64,000 nt of DNA from contig NC_081338.1 in the NCBI RefSeq assembly GCF_022539665.2, positions 3,533,679 through 3,597,678 on the forward strand, written 5' to 3'. The translations under genes were made by a program, and so were the position numbers. Under the pieces are notes generated by a model, which saw nothing but the letters and a program-made list of their open reading frames with translations, had not been told where the DNA came from and searched no databases. Of the stretch, positions 24,685 through 40,100 are shown piece after piece (positions within the stretch are counted from its first letter, which is position 1; the number at the start of each line of letters is the position of its first letter). This DNA is from Daphnia carinata (lineage: Eukaryota > Arthropoda > Branchiopoda > Diplostraca > Daphniidae).

Positions 24685-27600
24685 GCTACCCTGCCCCGTC
24701 ATTGTTGGATGGAGAAGCCGATAATAAAAAACAAAAACAAAAGAGGGACTTTGTCGGTGGTTTCATCGGGCCGCTTTTTCGACCGAATTCTCAACACGCC
24801 GCATCAAACGCGACGTGTAATAAGACAAAAGAAATTTAATACGAGAGCAATAGACCCGACATCAGGAGAGAAAGGCCCTTTTACGGGCAAATGAGAAATC
24901 ACCAAAGGGGCGGCAATTGTTAACTACTTTTTTTGTTTTGTTTTGTTTTTTCAAAAAAAAAAAATTAATTCGGGAGTTTTTTTTTTCGATTTTAAACGCG
25001 GCTTTCACGAACGGGAAGACATTTTTTTTTTTTCGATTTTTGTATATTTTGCAATCGTTCTACATTTTTTTTTTTTTTTTTTTGCTGTTCGTCAATTCAA
25101 GTAGATTCCGTATAGGAGGGAAAGTGCTTTCTGCGCTTTGGGTAAAAGAAAAAAAATATCTGGATCACATTTTTTCGCATTTATTTTATTTTTATTCGTT
25201 TGTTTCAACTAAAAAAAAAAAAAACTAGACCAGACGGCTTTTTTTTTTTTTTTTTTTTTTTTAAATCCTTCATTCCCCCTCCCGTTTGTCCGTGTTGTTT
25301 TTTTGTGCTTGTCTTGTTTGGTTGTCGTCAACCCGAGTCAGAAAAGAAACACGAAAACTCGTATCTTTGTTCCCGTTGTTATCCTATCACTATGCGCAGA
25401 TGGTGGAGGGGGGGGGGGTGTGTTGGGATGGTGAGCTGACGTATTTGAACTAACAAGAGAAAATGACTCGTAACGAAAAGAAGAAAAACAAAAAAAAAAA
25501 AACGAGGTGACCCGTAGTGAACAAAAATGTTTCGTGAGAAAAAAAAAATCACGGGAGTTTAGTGGGGTGGAAAGAAAATGAAGAAAATGTGTCCAAATAG
25601 TTGATCAGAGGTGCGAGATGACTGCCGTTAGCGTTTCTTTTTTCTTTCTTTCTTTCTTTTTTTTTTTTTTTTTTTTTTTTGTATTTTATTATTTAAAAAG
25701 AGAAAAGAGATTTGACCCAGATTGAAGTAAAACTACTACAACTGGTGTCTTGCAACCGCCACCTTCGTATCAACTCACGCGTTCACGTTAGACGCACAAA
25801 AAAAAAAAATAAAAATAACAGGAACGAATTGATATCTCCATTCTTCAGTAAAGAAAAAACGCCATTGGCTCGATGCTAAATTAGCAGTTCAAATATATGT
25901 ATATATATATATAAAACTATTAAGGGTGTGTTTGGAGGAACAGTAATGATTATGTTCGGTTGTGCTGTTGTTGTTGTTGTCTGCTCGCCGATAGATTTGA
26001 AACATTTTGACGATGGTTTAAAAAAAAAAAAAAAAAAAAAGAATTTGCGTGTTCCACTCCCGAACTACCGACGCTCGTTTTCTTGTTGGTTTTATTTAAA
26101 TCGTTGGTGAAGAGGAAAAAAAAAAAAAGAAAAATAAAATAAATGGGTGGCCCATTGAATGCGGAGCTCGTGCTCGGTTGATCACCAGTCATTTGCTTAC
26201 TAAGAATCAAGAAGATGAGACGTCGGGAGGAAAACAACGTGAGCCGGCCATTTTCGGGTGTGGTGAAAAAAAAAAAAAAAAAAAAAGGGCGGCGGTTCAA
26301 AAAAAAAAAAAGAAAGGGTGAAAGAAAGAGAGAGAGAGAGGCCGACAGATAAAAAGAAAATGGAGGGGGGGGGGCTGCCCCATCAAGAAGTTTGCCCATG
26401 CCCATCACGTACAACAACAAATGTCGGGCTTGACCTTTTGTGGTGTTTCTTGTACACGCGCAAACGCACGTCTATTACTTACACACGACCGGCAGATTCA
26501 TCGGGTCGTCCAGGTCGGGGTCGCATATGTTTCTTTCCCTGTTATTTGACTTTCGAAAAAAAAAAAAAAAAAAAGTCGTGGGTGGCGAATGTGTAACTAA
26601 AAGAAGAAGAAGAAGAAAAAAAAAATGTCACGTGGGAAAAAGAAGAAGATTTTTGGATGAAAACGGGACCACCGTCACGCAGAAGAAGAAAGTTCTTTTT
26701 TTTTTTTTTTTTTTTGACTCGTTTGCTCCCGCTGCTGTAAAAGCTTTTTTTTCTTCTTCTTTTGCTTGTTGATGGGTTAGTTTTTTTTTTTTTTTTTTTT
26801 TTTTGGTGATGCTGGTTCTCCATCGGGAGAGGGGGGGGGGAGTATATATACCCGCCTTTTTTTTTTTTTTTTTTTTCAAAAAACATTTTACACTCGATGG
26901 TAAAAACTTCTTCCCGCCGCTACGTAAGGAAGAAAAAATAAAAATAATAAAAAAAAAAAAAAAAAAAAAAGAGCGACCTCTGGTGTCTCTTCGGGGAGCC
27001 TGTGGGCCCGCCGCAAGTTTGTTCCTTCAGTTGTGGGACGGCAGACGGCCACACCAGACGTGTCGGTTCTTGGCTCCTTCTCTCGTTTTTTTTTCCTCCC
27101 CCCCCCCCCCCCCACCAGTTCGTCTTTTTTTTTTTTTTTTTTTGTTGTGGTTGTTGTTGGAAAGCCATTTGCCGGATTAAGTTTTTTTATTCCATTTTTC
27201 GGATGTGTCGATGGTGAAGAAGAAAAAGAAAGAAATAAGGGAAACAATTGTGTGATTCGTTTTTGTTGTGTCGTCATTTCGTGGAGTGAAAATAGATTTG
27301 CAAAAGGGAAAAGAATAAGAAATTAGTGCGTCATGTCGTCGTCGTCGTACATGACGGTTGAAGTGCTGGAGAGGAAGTTGGCCGCGCGTGACAAGGAGCT
27401 CAAGGAGCGGCTGGAGCGCATCGGCCAACTGGAACGAGAGCTGAGCCAGCGCGACGCTCTCGTCCGTCAGCTGCGCGCCGACTTAGACAAATGCCAACAG
27501 GTGTTGAAGCCGCTCAACCAGCACGTCCAGCACGAGCAAGGATTGAGCGCCGCAGCTGCGGCCGACATGGCCAAAATCGCTCCGTGGCGCGTCGGCAGCA

Positions 27601-30600
27601 AGAACGGGCCGGCGGCCGCCGCTGGACTGGAGCCGCGCTTCAAAAGACTGGCCATTTCAGCCGAACCGCTCCTCCTGCCTCGCTCCTTGCTGCTGGCCAA
27701 TAGCGCAGCGGAATTGCAGCAGTCGCTGCCCGTCAATCGGCAGCCCAAAAGCGCTACGTGAGTCATTTGCCATTTTTTTTTTTTTTTTTTTTTTTTTTCT
27801 TTGGGTGGAGGGGGGGGGGGCTTCTATTTTTCCATTCATCGCCAGCGAAAATAGGCACGTCATACATTCACGCCCTTCCTCTTTTTTTTTTTTTTTTTTT
27901 TAAAACTGTTGTGCTCCTCTTTTGTATTGCGACGACATTCGTAAAAGGGAAGCAAAAACGGGAAATGAGTGTAGTCACGAAATGTGTTTTAACGCTATTG
28001 GCTAGTGCCACTGCCGCTCTGCCACTTGACGCGAAAAGCCTCTTATTATTCAGATCTTCCGTTTTTTTTTTTTTTTTTTTTTTTTTTCGTTTTCTTCTTC
28101 TTTTTATTGTTCGTCCAAAATGACGTCATACTCGCTGGCGGGTGTCAATTGATTGACGACCCTCTCGTTGTGTAATGGAGAAAGAAAAAAAAAGAAAAGA
28201 ACGGGATTGTGATGTTGTAAATTCAATCTCGCAAAAAGACTCTTTGAAATGATAATAATTAAAAAAAAAAAAAAAAGAAAAAAAGAGGAAGAGAGGGGGG
28301 GGGGGAATGAAACGATGACTACTAGTTGATTACCGAAAGGTATAAAGAACCAGACATAGTCTGGCTAACATAGAAAGAGAAGGCCCCTGTAGTTGTTGTA
28401 GTTTCCCCGAATGTGTGTGTGAGTGTGTGCGTGTCGGGTGAGAGCAAGAGAGAGAGATTCAAATTTGTGTGTATGTCTCGTTTCTTTCTTTCTTTTTTTC
28501 TCGGTTTTGATTGAATCACGCCCCGCGTATACCGCGTGAGTCCCCCCCCCCTCTATCCTCTGTTGTTGTGTGAATGAAGTCGGGATAGATCCGCTCTTTT
28601 TTTTTTTTTTTTTCTTTCTTTCTTTCCACCCTCGTGACTAGCGCTCGCTAATGAATAAGTTCCAAAATCCCCTTCGGTTTCCCCCACCAACCTCCATGTT
28701 GAAAAAGAAAAAAAAAACAAAAAAAGGAATGAGTCAATCTCTCAACTGACAGCTGATACGGCAGTAACGATCAGCACGTGATTTTTTTTTTTTTTCTTTT
28801 TTTTTTTCCCCAACGTCCGTCAGGAAAAATGTAATTAAACAGCTTCTTGTAAATGTGTTGTAGGAAAGAAAAAAAAAACGAGTTTTTTTTTTTGTTTTTT
28901 TTCGTTGGTGTTGTTGAAACTTTCTATCAATGGCGAAGAAGAAGAAGAGAAAAAAAAAGAGGCGGACTTTCTAAAAAAAAAAAAAAAAAAAACCGGGCGA
29001 GTTAAGAAAGCGCGAAGGAGCTAAAATATTATTATTATTATTATTATTATTTGCGTTAAGATATATTTAGTAGAGAAAGAAAGAGAACAAGCGCGACGCA
29101 TGTCTCGGTTGTATTATTATTCTGATTATTATGATTATTGTCAAACGATGTGACGCGTTTTTCTTTGGGGGCCCAGCCGTCGGAGCAAATGCAGAAAGAA
29201 ATTGGGTCATTCCCTAAAAAGAGAAGAACTCGCAAGTGTCTTTTTCTGATAGACCCAACAAAAAACAAAAAATAAATAAATAAATAAATAAAATGGCTGA
29301 ATTGACGTTGCTACTATTACGCCTTTTAAAATATATTAAAATACGAAGAAAAAAAAAATAAATAAATATAGGCAAGTAATCAGCGACGCCTTGGGGTCTG
29401 CTTTTTTTTTTTGGACCCAGCTGGGCGACATTAGCTCGTGTGTATATAGTGTGTGTTGTGTTAGTTAGGGAAGAAAGAAAGAAAATGGCCGTAAATCAGT
29501 AGGGAAAAAGAGAGGCTTTGATTGGTCATCCGCCGACGTCGCTGGCAGCGCGCTCGTTCATTTGAATATGATGTACACGCCGCATATCTTCTTTTTCTCT
29601 CGTGAAAGTTCCCCTTCATTTTTTTCGCCTCTTGAGTTTGTTTTTGCCTTTTCGCTTCGAGTTTTTACTCGCTCGACTGCTCGTCTTCTTTTGTTTCGCA
29701 TTTTCTTTTCTTTTTTTTTTTTTTTTTGTTTGATGGTGATGCGTGTAATGGACACAGGCAGGAAAAAGAAAAAAGAACCCAAAACAAAAAAAAAATCCCA
29801 TTTTTGAATGAAATAATAAAAAAAAAAAAAAATAAATAAATATTAAGACGGTGTCTTTTTTACGCGACGTCCGTGAACACACACACACACACACATACAC
29901 ACACAAAGGTTTAGCGGCACAGACGAGAAAGAAAATGTATTTCCTCACAAGACACTGATTGACGATGACGACCGAATTTGGCTTTAATGACGCTTCGAGT
30001 TTAATGCGTTATGCGAGGTTCTTGTGCATGGAGTGAAAAGAAAAACAAAACAAATGCTAATTTTGTTCGCTTTATTAATGAAATGTCTTTCTTAAAAAAA
30101 AAAAACAACCCAAAATTAATTTTTTTTTTATTTCCCCATTTTTCTTTTTCTTTGTTTGTCTTTTTTTGCAGGTCGCGGGATTTGATCAAAACGGCGATAC
30201 TGGGCAATGATTTCATGAAGAATTTGGAATTGGCTCAGATCCGCGAGATCGTCGACTGTATGTACCCAGTAGACTACCCGCGCGGCAGCCTCATCATTAA
30301 GGAGGGTGACGTCGGCTCCATCATGTACGTCATGGAAGGTGCGTGACACATGTCGGGAACGATGACCGTGTCGTTATCCGTTTTGATTATTTATTTATTT
30401 TTTTTTTTTTTTATGTTTTAATTTTATCAGCAGTAGCTGCTGCTTTTTTTTTTTTTTTTTTTGAAACGTGATTGTACGTGTGCCCTTGTTGATGTGCTAT
30501 CCGGTTACGTGGGCGGATGTTGATTTCCTAGGGAAAAAAAAAAAGAATTAATTTTCTTTTTTTTTTTTTTTTTTTTTTTTCTTTCTTTCTTCAGTTCCCT

Positions 30601-31973
30601 CCCAATAACAACAAAAAGTGTGAATCATAACCTCTCTTTCAAAAAAAAAAAAAAAATAGCGCCCGGATATCAAGTTCTTTTATTTTTTATTTTTGAGTTT
30701 GGCCGGTCGGTATATCTGTGTGTGAGTGTGAGTGTGTGTGTATTACATATATAACGATAACGGCCGGACCGCCCTGGTCGTTTATCATGGCGTGATGATG
30801 ATCAGGTGTTCCTCAAGGGGGCCACAGCCCTCCTCCGCTCAACGTTCTTCTACACGCACACGGAAAAAAAAAAAAAAAAAAAGGGCTTATCTTTTTTTTT
30901 TTTTTTTTTTTTCGGCTCAACCCGATCCGTGAGTCAATTAGATGTCGGAAGAAAAAGAAAAGAAAAGAAAAGAAAAAAAAAGATCGGCATAAAAACTATG
31001 CTCCGCCCCGTCTTGTTGTTGCAAAAAAATAATATGGCCTTTTGAAAATTCTCTCTCACTCGTAACACTCCCCTCTAGCCAGTTTTTTTTTTTTTTTTTT
31101 TTTTTTTTTCCAGCTGGAGTAAAAAAAAAAAAAAAAATAAAAAAAAAAAAAAAAGAGAGAGAGAGAGAGAGACCCTGGGAGCGTGAGTTGCCCGTATTTG
31201 GCATCAGATCGCCCTCGATTCCTCCACCCACCATCCACTTGTCCCTCTCCTGTTCGTCGGGCTTCTCGTTTCTCCTTTAGCAGAACGACAACATTTTTTT
31301 TTTGTTTGGGGTGTTATCTCGTCGTTTCGATGATGTCTCTCGTTTGTTTGTAGGGGCGGAGGGACGAGTGTAGGAAACAGAAGGATCTTGTTTTTTTTTT
31401 GTTTTTTTTTTTCCCGTAGCGGTTGGATTCAAAGTCGATCGTTGTAGACGGGTCCCGAAAATGTTCGATTTCTCGATGTCGTGCAAGCTTGAAATTTTCA
31501 AAAGAGAAGGTGCGCAAGAAAGCGAGGTCGACGGCTTTTCATTCCGTCCCCTTTATTTCATTTCATTATTATGTTAGGGGACGGACCATTAAATATATTT
31601 ATTTATTTTATTTATTTTTTTTTTTTTTTTTTTAGTACGTTCATTCTGGGAAAAAGAGAAGGAAAAAAAAAAGAAAAAAAAAAAGAAGAAGAAGTGGTAG
31701 TAGTTCTGGTGTAGTAATGGTGGCCCAGTAGATGGGAGCGTCCCAAGTGGTCATTACCTCTTAACTGCATTTCAAAAAAAAAAAAAAAAAAAAAGAAAAA
31801 ATAAGGAACAGGAATAGTAATATAAATCGTCTTTAAAAAGAAGTGGTCCTTGAACTGCGTGCAGCGGGCAAAGGGATCGTGTGTTTATAGTCCTCGGTCC
31901 TTCTTCCTAAAAATGATTCCGTCCTTAAAGGAAAACATATACCCCCGCTTGGGTTCAGTTTAGGGGGCGCTTT

Positions 31974-32006
<33 letters not shown>

Positions 32007-33460
32007 CATGTTGTCGATATCTCGTAACCAAAACACAAAATTTATTTGCCATTTTAACGACGTTTCTTCTTCTTTTTCTTTTTTTTTTTAAGAGAGAGGA
32101 AACAAGAACGAGCATCGAACGTTCTTCGGGACACACTACCGATGCTCACGGGGGGGGGGGGTTGATTTACGGACCGTCAACTTGTGGTCCGATGTTTTGT
32201 TGTTTCTCTTTTTTTTTTTTTCTTTTGCTCACGCGTTTTTTTTTTTCCCGGTGCCCGTCTGTTAATGGCGTCTATGCGCGGGTTCGTTTTTCACGTGTTA
32301 TTGACTAGCGCGAGCAATTGTTTTTTTGTTTTTTTTATTATTTTCCTGACCGAGTTTTAATGTACGTATTTTCTCATCGTTTATTTTTAATTTATTTTTT
32401 TTTTTCCGATTGTTTTACATTTGTGTGGCGTTTGAATAATGTGACGACAATTGTCGTTTACACGTAAACGACCGGACGTTTAAAAAAAAAAAATGAATAA
32501 ATAAATAACAATTGATTTTCTTATTGAACACAGAGGGCAAAGTGGAAGTGTCGAGGGAAGGCAAAATTCTCAGCACCATGGCGCCGGGCAAAGTCATCGG
32601 CGAGCTGGCCATTCTCTACAACTGTAAACGAACAGCCACCATTAAAGGTAAGAAGAAATTCTTTTTCATTTTTTATTTATTTATTTTCCACTTTTTTTTT
32701 TTTCTTTTTCTTTCGAGGAATAATATAGATATGTATGTAAATGACGTATCCGCCTGTTTTTTTTTTGTTTTTTTCTTTTTCTTTTCTAATATTTGATTCA
32801 TTTCAATATCTATTTTGAATACGATTATTTATTTTGTTTGTTTTTTTTGTTTTTGGATGATTTCTTATTGTTATTGGCACGACACAACAATAGCGGCCAT
32901 CGACTGCAAATTGTGGGCCATCGAGCGCCAAGTGTTCCAGACGATCATGATGCGGACTGGGCTGATTCGACAGGCCGAGTACACCGTCTTCCTCAAAAGG
33001 TAAAATGCTAATTTCTCCTTCCTTTTTTTTTTTTTTTTTTGTTTCATTTTCCATGGATGGAGCTACCGGATTTGGGTTCAGACATACTCTTTTCTATTTC
33101 TCTTTCTCTTTCTCTCTCTCTCTCTCGGCTTTTTTTTTTTCTGGGTGAAAGGGGAGATGGCGAGGAGGGGATAGATCTCATTTATAAATTCAAAAAAAAA
33201 AAAAAAAAATAAAATAAAACCTTTTGTTTTGTTTTTTCTTTTGCTGGACTGGATTTGAAGTTTTCCCTGAATGGAATGTGTCGCCCTGGATTTTCAGAGA
33301 TTTATTTATTTTTTTTTTCTTCTTCTTCTTTAATCCCCGCGGCGCACGAAAAAAAAAAAAAAAAAAATGTCCGTCTCTTATTCATCCATCGGATTTTGCG
33401 TCTCGTCGATCCATAACATCTCACGCGAGCTACACATTTTCGACTCACCAAAATTTCATT

Positions 33461-33491
<31 letters not shown>

Positions 33492-34632
33492 GATTCCTTC
33501 TTATTTTTTCACATGGCCATCTAAGGCCGCGCGCAGTTCGTGAACAAGCCAAAAGCTCTACACAAATGTGTTTTTAGCTTTACATCAAAGAGAATTGTCC
33601 AGTTTCACGTTGTCCAAAAGAGAGAGAGAGATGAACCCCACCCACCTTTTTGGCCAATGTTTTTTTTTGTTTTTTTTTCATGAAAAGAGTGAGGTGTAGG
33701 CGGCCTCCCCTCGAAGACTAACGTTCTTTGAATTGAGACCTATAAACAAGTAATCCATCGGACAGACGGCACCGTACTGTTTTCTTTTCTCACCTTCAAA
33801 AAAAAAAAGGAAAAGATGAAGACTCTATTTAAAAAAAAAAAAAAAAAAAAAGACTATCGAGCAACAGTTCACCTGTTCGCCCTGGGTTGCCTATACATCA
33901 TCGCATTTTCTTTTAGGGGGAGGGGGGGGGTCCCTGCCGATCGGCCGCCCGCGCCGTGGCCCTTCTTTTTTTTTAACTTGCCCGCCCAACCCTGGAAAAT
34001 TATATTGTTATGCACCTCCACGATGTGGCTCGTTTTGATGATCAACTGTGTTAAAAAAAAAAAAGAAAAAGAAAAGAAAATTCGTGATTTTTGAAAGTGA
34101 CGGACGTCTGCATCAACGACGGGTTGATTAGTCAACGAATTTTTTTTTTTTTTTTTTTATTTCAAAAGAGACGTGGAAAAAAAGTTTTTTAAGGAATACG
34201 AAAAGGAACAGCGGGGGCGAACCTTATGGAGTGGGAGAACAGGTTTTTTTTTTTTTTTTTTTCTCGTATATCGTAACTTCTGCTATTCTCGTGTACACTC
34301 ACCTGACAGTGCGTCGATACCCCCCGCCTAGTTTCCTTATTTATTTCGTTTTCTTTTCCCTCCTTTTTTTTTTTTTTTGCCAACTTCGTTCGCTACGACT
34401 CAATCGGGCTCCATTTTTTTTTTTTTTTTTTGTTTTTTTTTGTTTGGGGCCACAAAGAAGAAGGTTGGGCTTTGCCTAGAGCCGGTAGTCATTCATAATA
34501 GCATTTCTTCTTTCTCTTTCAAATGAAAAATATTTTTTTTTTTTTAGAAATTCGCTTATACCGCCGTGTTTGAAAATTCTAGAATGTTGGGGGTTGGGGA
34601 GGGTGACATAAAAAAAAAAATGGAATTGTTTT

Positions 34633-34666
<34 letters not shown>

Positions 34667-37141
34667 AGAGCGATGATGGATCCCCTCTTTTGCGTACGAC
34701 GAGGTCCTTGTTTGCCTTATTTTGGTGCTGCTTGGACGTGCCCAGCACCGTCAAACTGAAACGGACGGTACGGAAAAACGAACGGACACGAACTCCCTCC
34801 CCAAAAAAAGGAAAAAAAAAAACAAAACAAAGACGGATGTCTCTGGAACGTCGCTGCCTGTTTCTCTTCTTGACCGGTTCGCAGATGCGGGAAAAATAAA
34901 AATAAAAATAAAAGATAACGTCATATCACGACCGACTGCATTTTGCGCCAGAAAAATGTTGAGTTTCAATTTTTTTTTTTTTTTAATTTTTTTTTTTTGT
35001 CTTATTCGTAATGCGGCGCCATTTTCAAATGTCTTTGGCAGAGTTACACACACCTTACCAAAAAAAAAAAAAAAAAACCCCAGGTTGTACACTATTTTCC
35101 CCTTTTTTTTTTCTCACCTTGGGAGGGCCCCCATCGTCGTCCACCATTTTCGTTTTTATTTTTATTTTTTTATTTATTTTTTTTTTTTTTTTTTGGGTTG
35201 GCGAAATCCGAATTGAAAAATGTTTTCTTTCTATATTGGGTCGTATGCGGCCGACATGGAACAACGTAGGACTGATCGGTTATTTACAACCGAACCCAAG
35301 GCGTAGAAAACGAGCAAGTTCTGCCCGCGTCCATCTGTGTGGTTCTTTTTTTTTTTTTTTTATTCGATAAGAAGTAAAAAAAAAAAAATATATCTATAAT
35401 AATAAGAATAAAGATTAGAAGGAGGTCGTTATTAATGGTGGACTTTGGCCATTTTTTTGAACTCTCTCTTTGCCACGTGGCGTAGTGAACTCTTCGATAT
35501 TGATCGGGGCATTTGAATCAACACCTCCGGTCACGCTTTTTTTTTTTTTTTCTTTCTTTTCTTTCCTTACCATAATTTGTGTGTTGTTTGAGGATGAAAG
35601 AAGAAAAACAAAAAAAAAAAAAGGGAAAATTTCATTTTTTGTATTTTTGTTTTTATCTCGACCCAGTGTGCCAACGTTTACGAATCTCCAGGAAGAGACG
35701 CTCATCAAGATCGCCGACGTCCTCGATGAGGTAAGAGTAGACAAGCCATCGATATATCTTTGGAAAAAAACTATCTATATGGATACAATCCATTATTCAT
35801 GAAAATAGAAAAGAGAAAAGAAAAGAAAAAAGAAACAAATTTTTTTTTTCTGTGAGGTTGTTGTTGTTGTTTTGTGGTTGTCCCATCTGTCATTACTTAT
35901 CGTTGCAGTGCAACAACAATCGGGGCCGCTGCATTTTATTTTTTTTGTGTGTGTGTGTGTGTGTGTGGGTGCAGGAGCCCCCGTGTCGTGTCCGTTTTGC
36001 TCTTTGATTTATGCATCACCGCACAACCCCAAACATGAAAAAAAAAAAACGAAACAAAAGAATAACGTTGGGAAATGTATAGCAGTTGCTAGTAGTAGTA
36101 GTAGTAGTAGTAAAAAAAAATAAAAATACAGTAACAGTAGAAGTAACACAAAAACAAAAAAGAGAATAAATGCATCGTAATTGACCCTTTTTATCTCTTT
36201 GCCATCCCGATGTGGTTCAACACGAAAACCGATGAACGCATATCTCTGAAACAAAACACAAAAAAAAAAAAAATGCCTTGTCTTTATGGTTCTTGTTTTT
36301 TTTTTTTTTTTGCTTGGAGAATAAGAAAAGAAAAGAAAAAAAAAATGGGACTCACAAAACATATGGCCATTAGCAATGCCAAAACAATGACCCCCGGAGA
36401 AGGCCCACCTGCTGGCCGAGCATTTTCAAAACAAAAACAAAAAAAAAAAGAATTGTATATACTTTGTTGTTTATTATATCTATACCTTGCAGTCCCTCTT
36501 TTTTTTTTTTTTTTTTTTTATTCTATCCTCATAATGATCATCTGGAAATTTTTTTTTTTCTTTTGCAAAAAAAAAAAAATCCCCGCTCTTCATTTTAAAT
36601 CAATAAGATTTTCAAGAAATGCATTTCTCTCACCGTATCGAGCCCGAATTTTCGCTGTGTGTGTGTGTGTTTCGGTGTTATTGAGTTTGATGGATGATCT
36701 AATGTTGTTGTTTTTGTTTTTTTTTTTTTTGTATGTCTTTCATGTTTCTGTGCCGCTCGCCGCCATCATCATCTTCATCTTTCTTGGAAAAAAAATTTAA
36801 AAAAAAAAGTGTTTCTACAATCAAGGCGACTACATCATCCGGCAAGGAGCGAGAGGTGACACCTTTTTCATCATCAGCAAAGGACGGGTGAGTTTTTTTT
36901 TCTTGTTTCTTTTTTTTTTTTTTTTTCAAAACGTTTGGCATTTCTTTCTTCTTTTTTACCACGATGACGCATAAACTTCTCCTAATTTAAGTAGCTGGAG
37001 GTAGAAAAAGGTTTTTATCAATGGTGCGAAGGTGATTAGCATCTAGACAAGAACTCTGTTCAATAACAAACGAAAAAGAAAAACAAGAGACGTGAATTTT
37101 TTTTTTTTTTTTTTTTTTAATTTGAGAGGGGATGTAACTTG

Positions 37142-37172
<31 letters not shown>

Positions 37173-40100
37173 CTGCTACCAGATGGTCTTTTTTCTTCTG
37201 GATGGCCACACCTTTTTTTTTTTTTTTTTCCTTTGTCTGCGCGCTTAATTTTGTTCCAAAAACAGTCTGGCAACGCGAAACTTTAATCGCTACGACGAAA
37301 TTGAGAAACAAAAAAAAAAAATCAAATGGGTGGACCCCCCTATTTTTGTAATTTAAATTGCAGGGAAGGCGTGTTTGAAGGGGGGGGGGTGCAACAACGA
37401 AACGTTCGTGAAAAAAAAAAAATTTGCATATATAATTAAGCCTCCGTATATATACGTATTAATGGTAGACGTGAAAGAAGGGTAGAGCCGTTACATATCA
37501 TCAAGAATGAATCAACCTTTCCCCTACCTTTGCTTCTATTGCCGGTTTCAATCAAAACAATTTTTTTTTTTTTTTTTTTTTTTTTCTAGCCATTTTTTTT
37601 GAAAACGTAGCCTTTTTCTTTTTACACCAAGCCCCGGCAGCGGAAGGGCGTTAGTGGTTTGTCCAGTTCTTTTTTTTTTTTTTTTTTTTTTCAGTTGTAT
37701 ATTCCAAAGTCTGCGCAATGCCAAAGAAGAAGAATGGACACACAGACTTGTGTTAAAGAGACGGGCAGAAAAATCCCTCCTTTAACGAAGTCTGTCTAGT
37801 AATCAAGTCACGAAAAAGGCAGCCACTCCTCTTCTTATGCGCACAATTCCTCTCTCCTTCTCTCTCTCTCTCGTTCTCTCTCTCTCTCTCTCTTTCTTTC
37901 TCTGTGTATGTGTAACTCTTTTTTTTTTTTTTTTTTTTTTTTTTTGTCTCTGTCTCAAGTCACTGGGCTCCGTTATTTGCATATGACCAAAAATGAAACC
38001 GAAAAAAGAAAAAAACAAAATGTACAAGAAATATCAAAAGAAATAAATCTCTTCCTGCCATCGCCTCCCCCTTTTACTATACAGGGAAAAAAAAAAAAGG
38101 TTGGGGGGAGGGGTCGTTAGGCAAAAAAAAACAAAAAAACAAAACAAAAAAAAAAAGTGAATCATTCATCCCCATACTGGTAAAATGTGTAGACACACAC
38201 GCAGCCTCGCTCTGTGCGGTTGATCCAAAATGACTCGACTCATTCGAGTTGAGAAAGCCAGTTTTTTTTTTTATTTATTTATTTTATTTCATTCTTTTTT
38301 TTTTGTCTTATTTGGCGGGTGTAGGTGAAAGTCACCATCAAGGATCCCAATAGCCTCCAAGAAGAGTATATTCGCTCGTTGCAGCGCGGTGATTTCTTCG
38401 GCGAAAAGGCTCTCCAAGGGTATGATAATTACGCAATGATTTCGCATTCATTTTTTTTTTTTTATTTTGCCCCTTCTTCTTTTAAAAAAAAAAAAAATAA
38501 TAATAATAATATGTTTTTATATTTATTTATTTTTTTTTTTTACAGGGAAGATATACGGACAGCCAACATCATCGCCGACGATCCCGAAGGCGTCAGCTGT
38601 CTGGTGATTGACCGCGAGTCGTTCAACCAGCTCATCAGCGGGTTGGACGAGATCCGCACCAAATACGTCGATGATGGAAAAGCCAGTCGCAAGTCAGTTT
38701 TCTTTTTTATCATTTTCATTCATTCACGTCTCGCCATTTTTATTTTTTTAATTAAAATAAAAAACGAGTTTTTGAATGGGACATTTTTTTTTTTTTTTGT
38801 TTTGGTTTTTTTCGTTTTGAAATTCATTTATTTCTTCTTCGTCGTATTAAAATAAATGTGTCTACAGGATTCACGACGCCTTTGCTCACGTCCAGCTGAG
38901 CGACATCCGCGTTATAGCCACATTGGGTGTTGGAGGATTCGGTCGGGTCGAGCTCGTCCAGATCAGCAACGACACGTCACGCTCTTACGGACTCAAACAA
39001 ATGAAAAAGAGTCAGGTACGAACATTTTTTTTATTTTTTTTTTTTTAATGAAAAACTGGTTTCCACATTTGTTTGAAAATAAATAAAGAAAATAAAGAAT
39101 ATTTTTTTTTTTTTTGCTGGGCTAGCCCGTCTGCCATCTGTCGCTCTTTTTAAAGCCAAGCTGCTCAACAAAAATAAAAATAAAAAATGAATTGTTTTGT
39201 TTTATTTTGTTTTGCTATAGATTGTGGAGACGCGGCAGCAGCAGCACATCATGTCGGAAAAGGAGATCATGGAAGAAGCTAATTGCGACTTCATAGTCAA
39301 GCTGTACAAGACTTTTAAAGACCGAAAGTACTTGTACATGCTGATGGAAGCCTGCCTGGGTGGCGAGCTGTGGACCATCTTGCGCGACCGTGGCAATTTC
39401 GACGACTCGACCACTCGTTTCTACACGGCATGCGTCGTTGAAGCTTTCGAATACCTGCACAGTCGAGGCATCATCTATCGTGATTTGAAACCAGAGAACC
39501 TGCTACTCGATACGCAGGGCTACGTCAAACTGGTCGATTTCGGTTTCGCTAAAAAATTGCAGGTCTTGTTGCATTTTTTTTTTTTTTTTTTTTTTTTTTT
39601 GTTTTTTTTTGTTGATGAATTTAGAAATAAAAATTAAGAAACGATTGAAAATTACAGGCTGGACGGAAAACGTGGACGTTTTGCGGCACTCCCGAATACG
39701 TGGCCCCTGAAGTCATCCTGAACAAAGGCCACGACATCAGCGCCGACTACTGGTCGCTGGGCGTGCTCATGTTCGAATTGTTGACGGGCACGCCTCCCTT
39801 CACCGGTTCCGACCCCATGAAGACGTACAACATCATTCTCAAGGGCATTGACGCCGTCGACTTTCCGCGCAACATCACCCGAAACGCCACCGCCCTCATC
39901 AAAAAGCTCTGCCGGTATCTTCAAACAAAATGTTTTGTTTTTGTTTATTTTATTTTTAGTTTTAGTTTTTTTTTTTTTTTAAATGTATAAATAACTTGGT
40001 GCCACTTCGGTCCCGCATCGTCTCGTGTCACGCAAGAAACTTGAGCTATTTTTTTCGTTCATTTATTATAATTTTTTTTTTTTTTTTTGCTGGACTTTTC

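Noticed and set aside
30720..31300. Possible extra PKG exons within intron frames
   Set aside because: No frame continues the phase of the flanking exons and none shows kinase or cyclic-nucleotide-site sequence.
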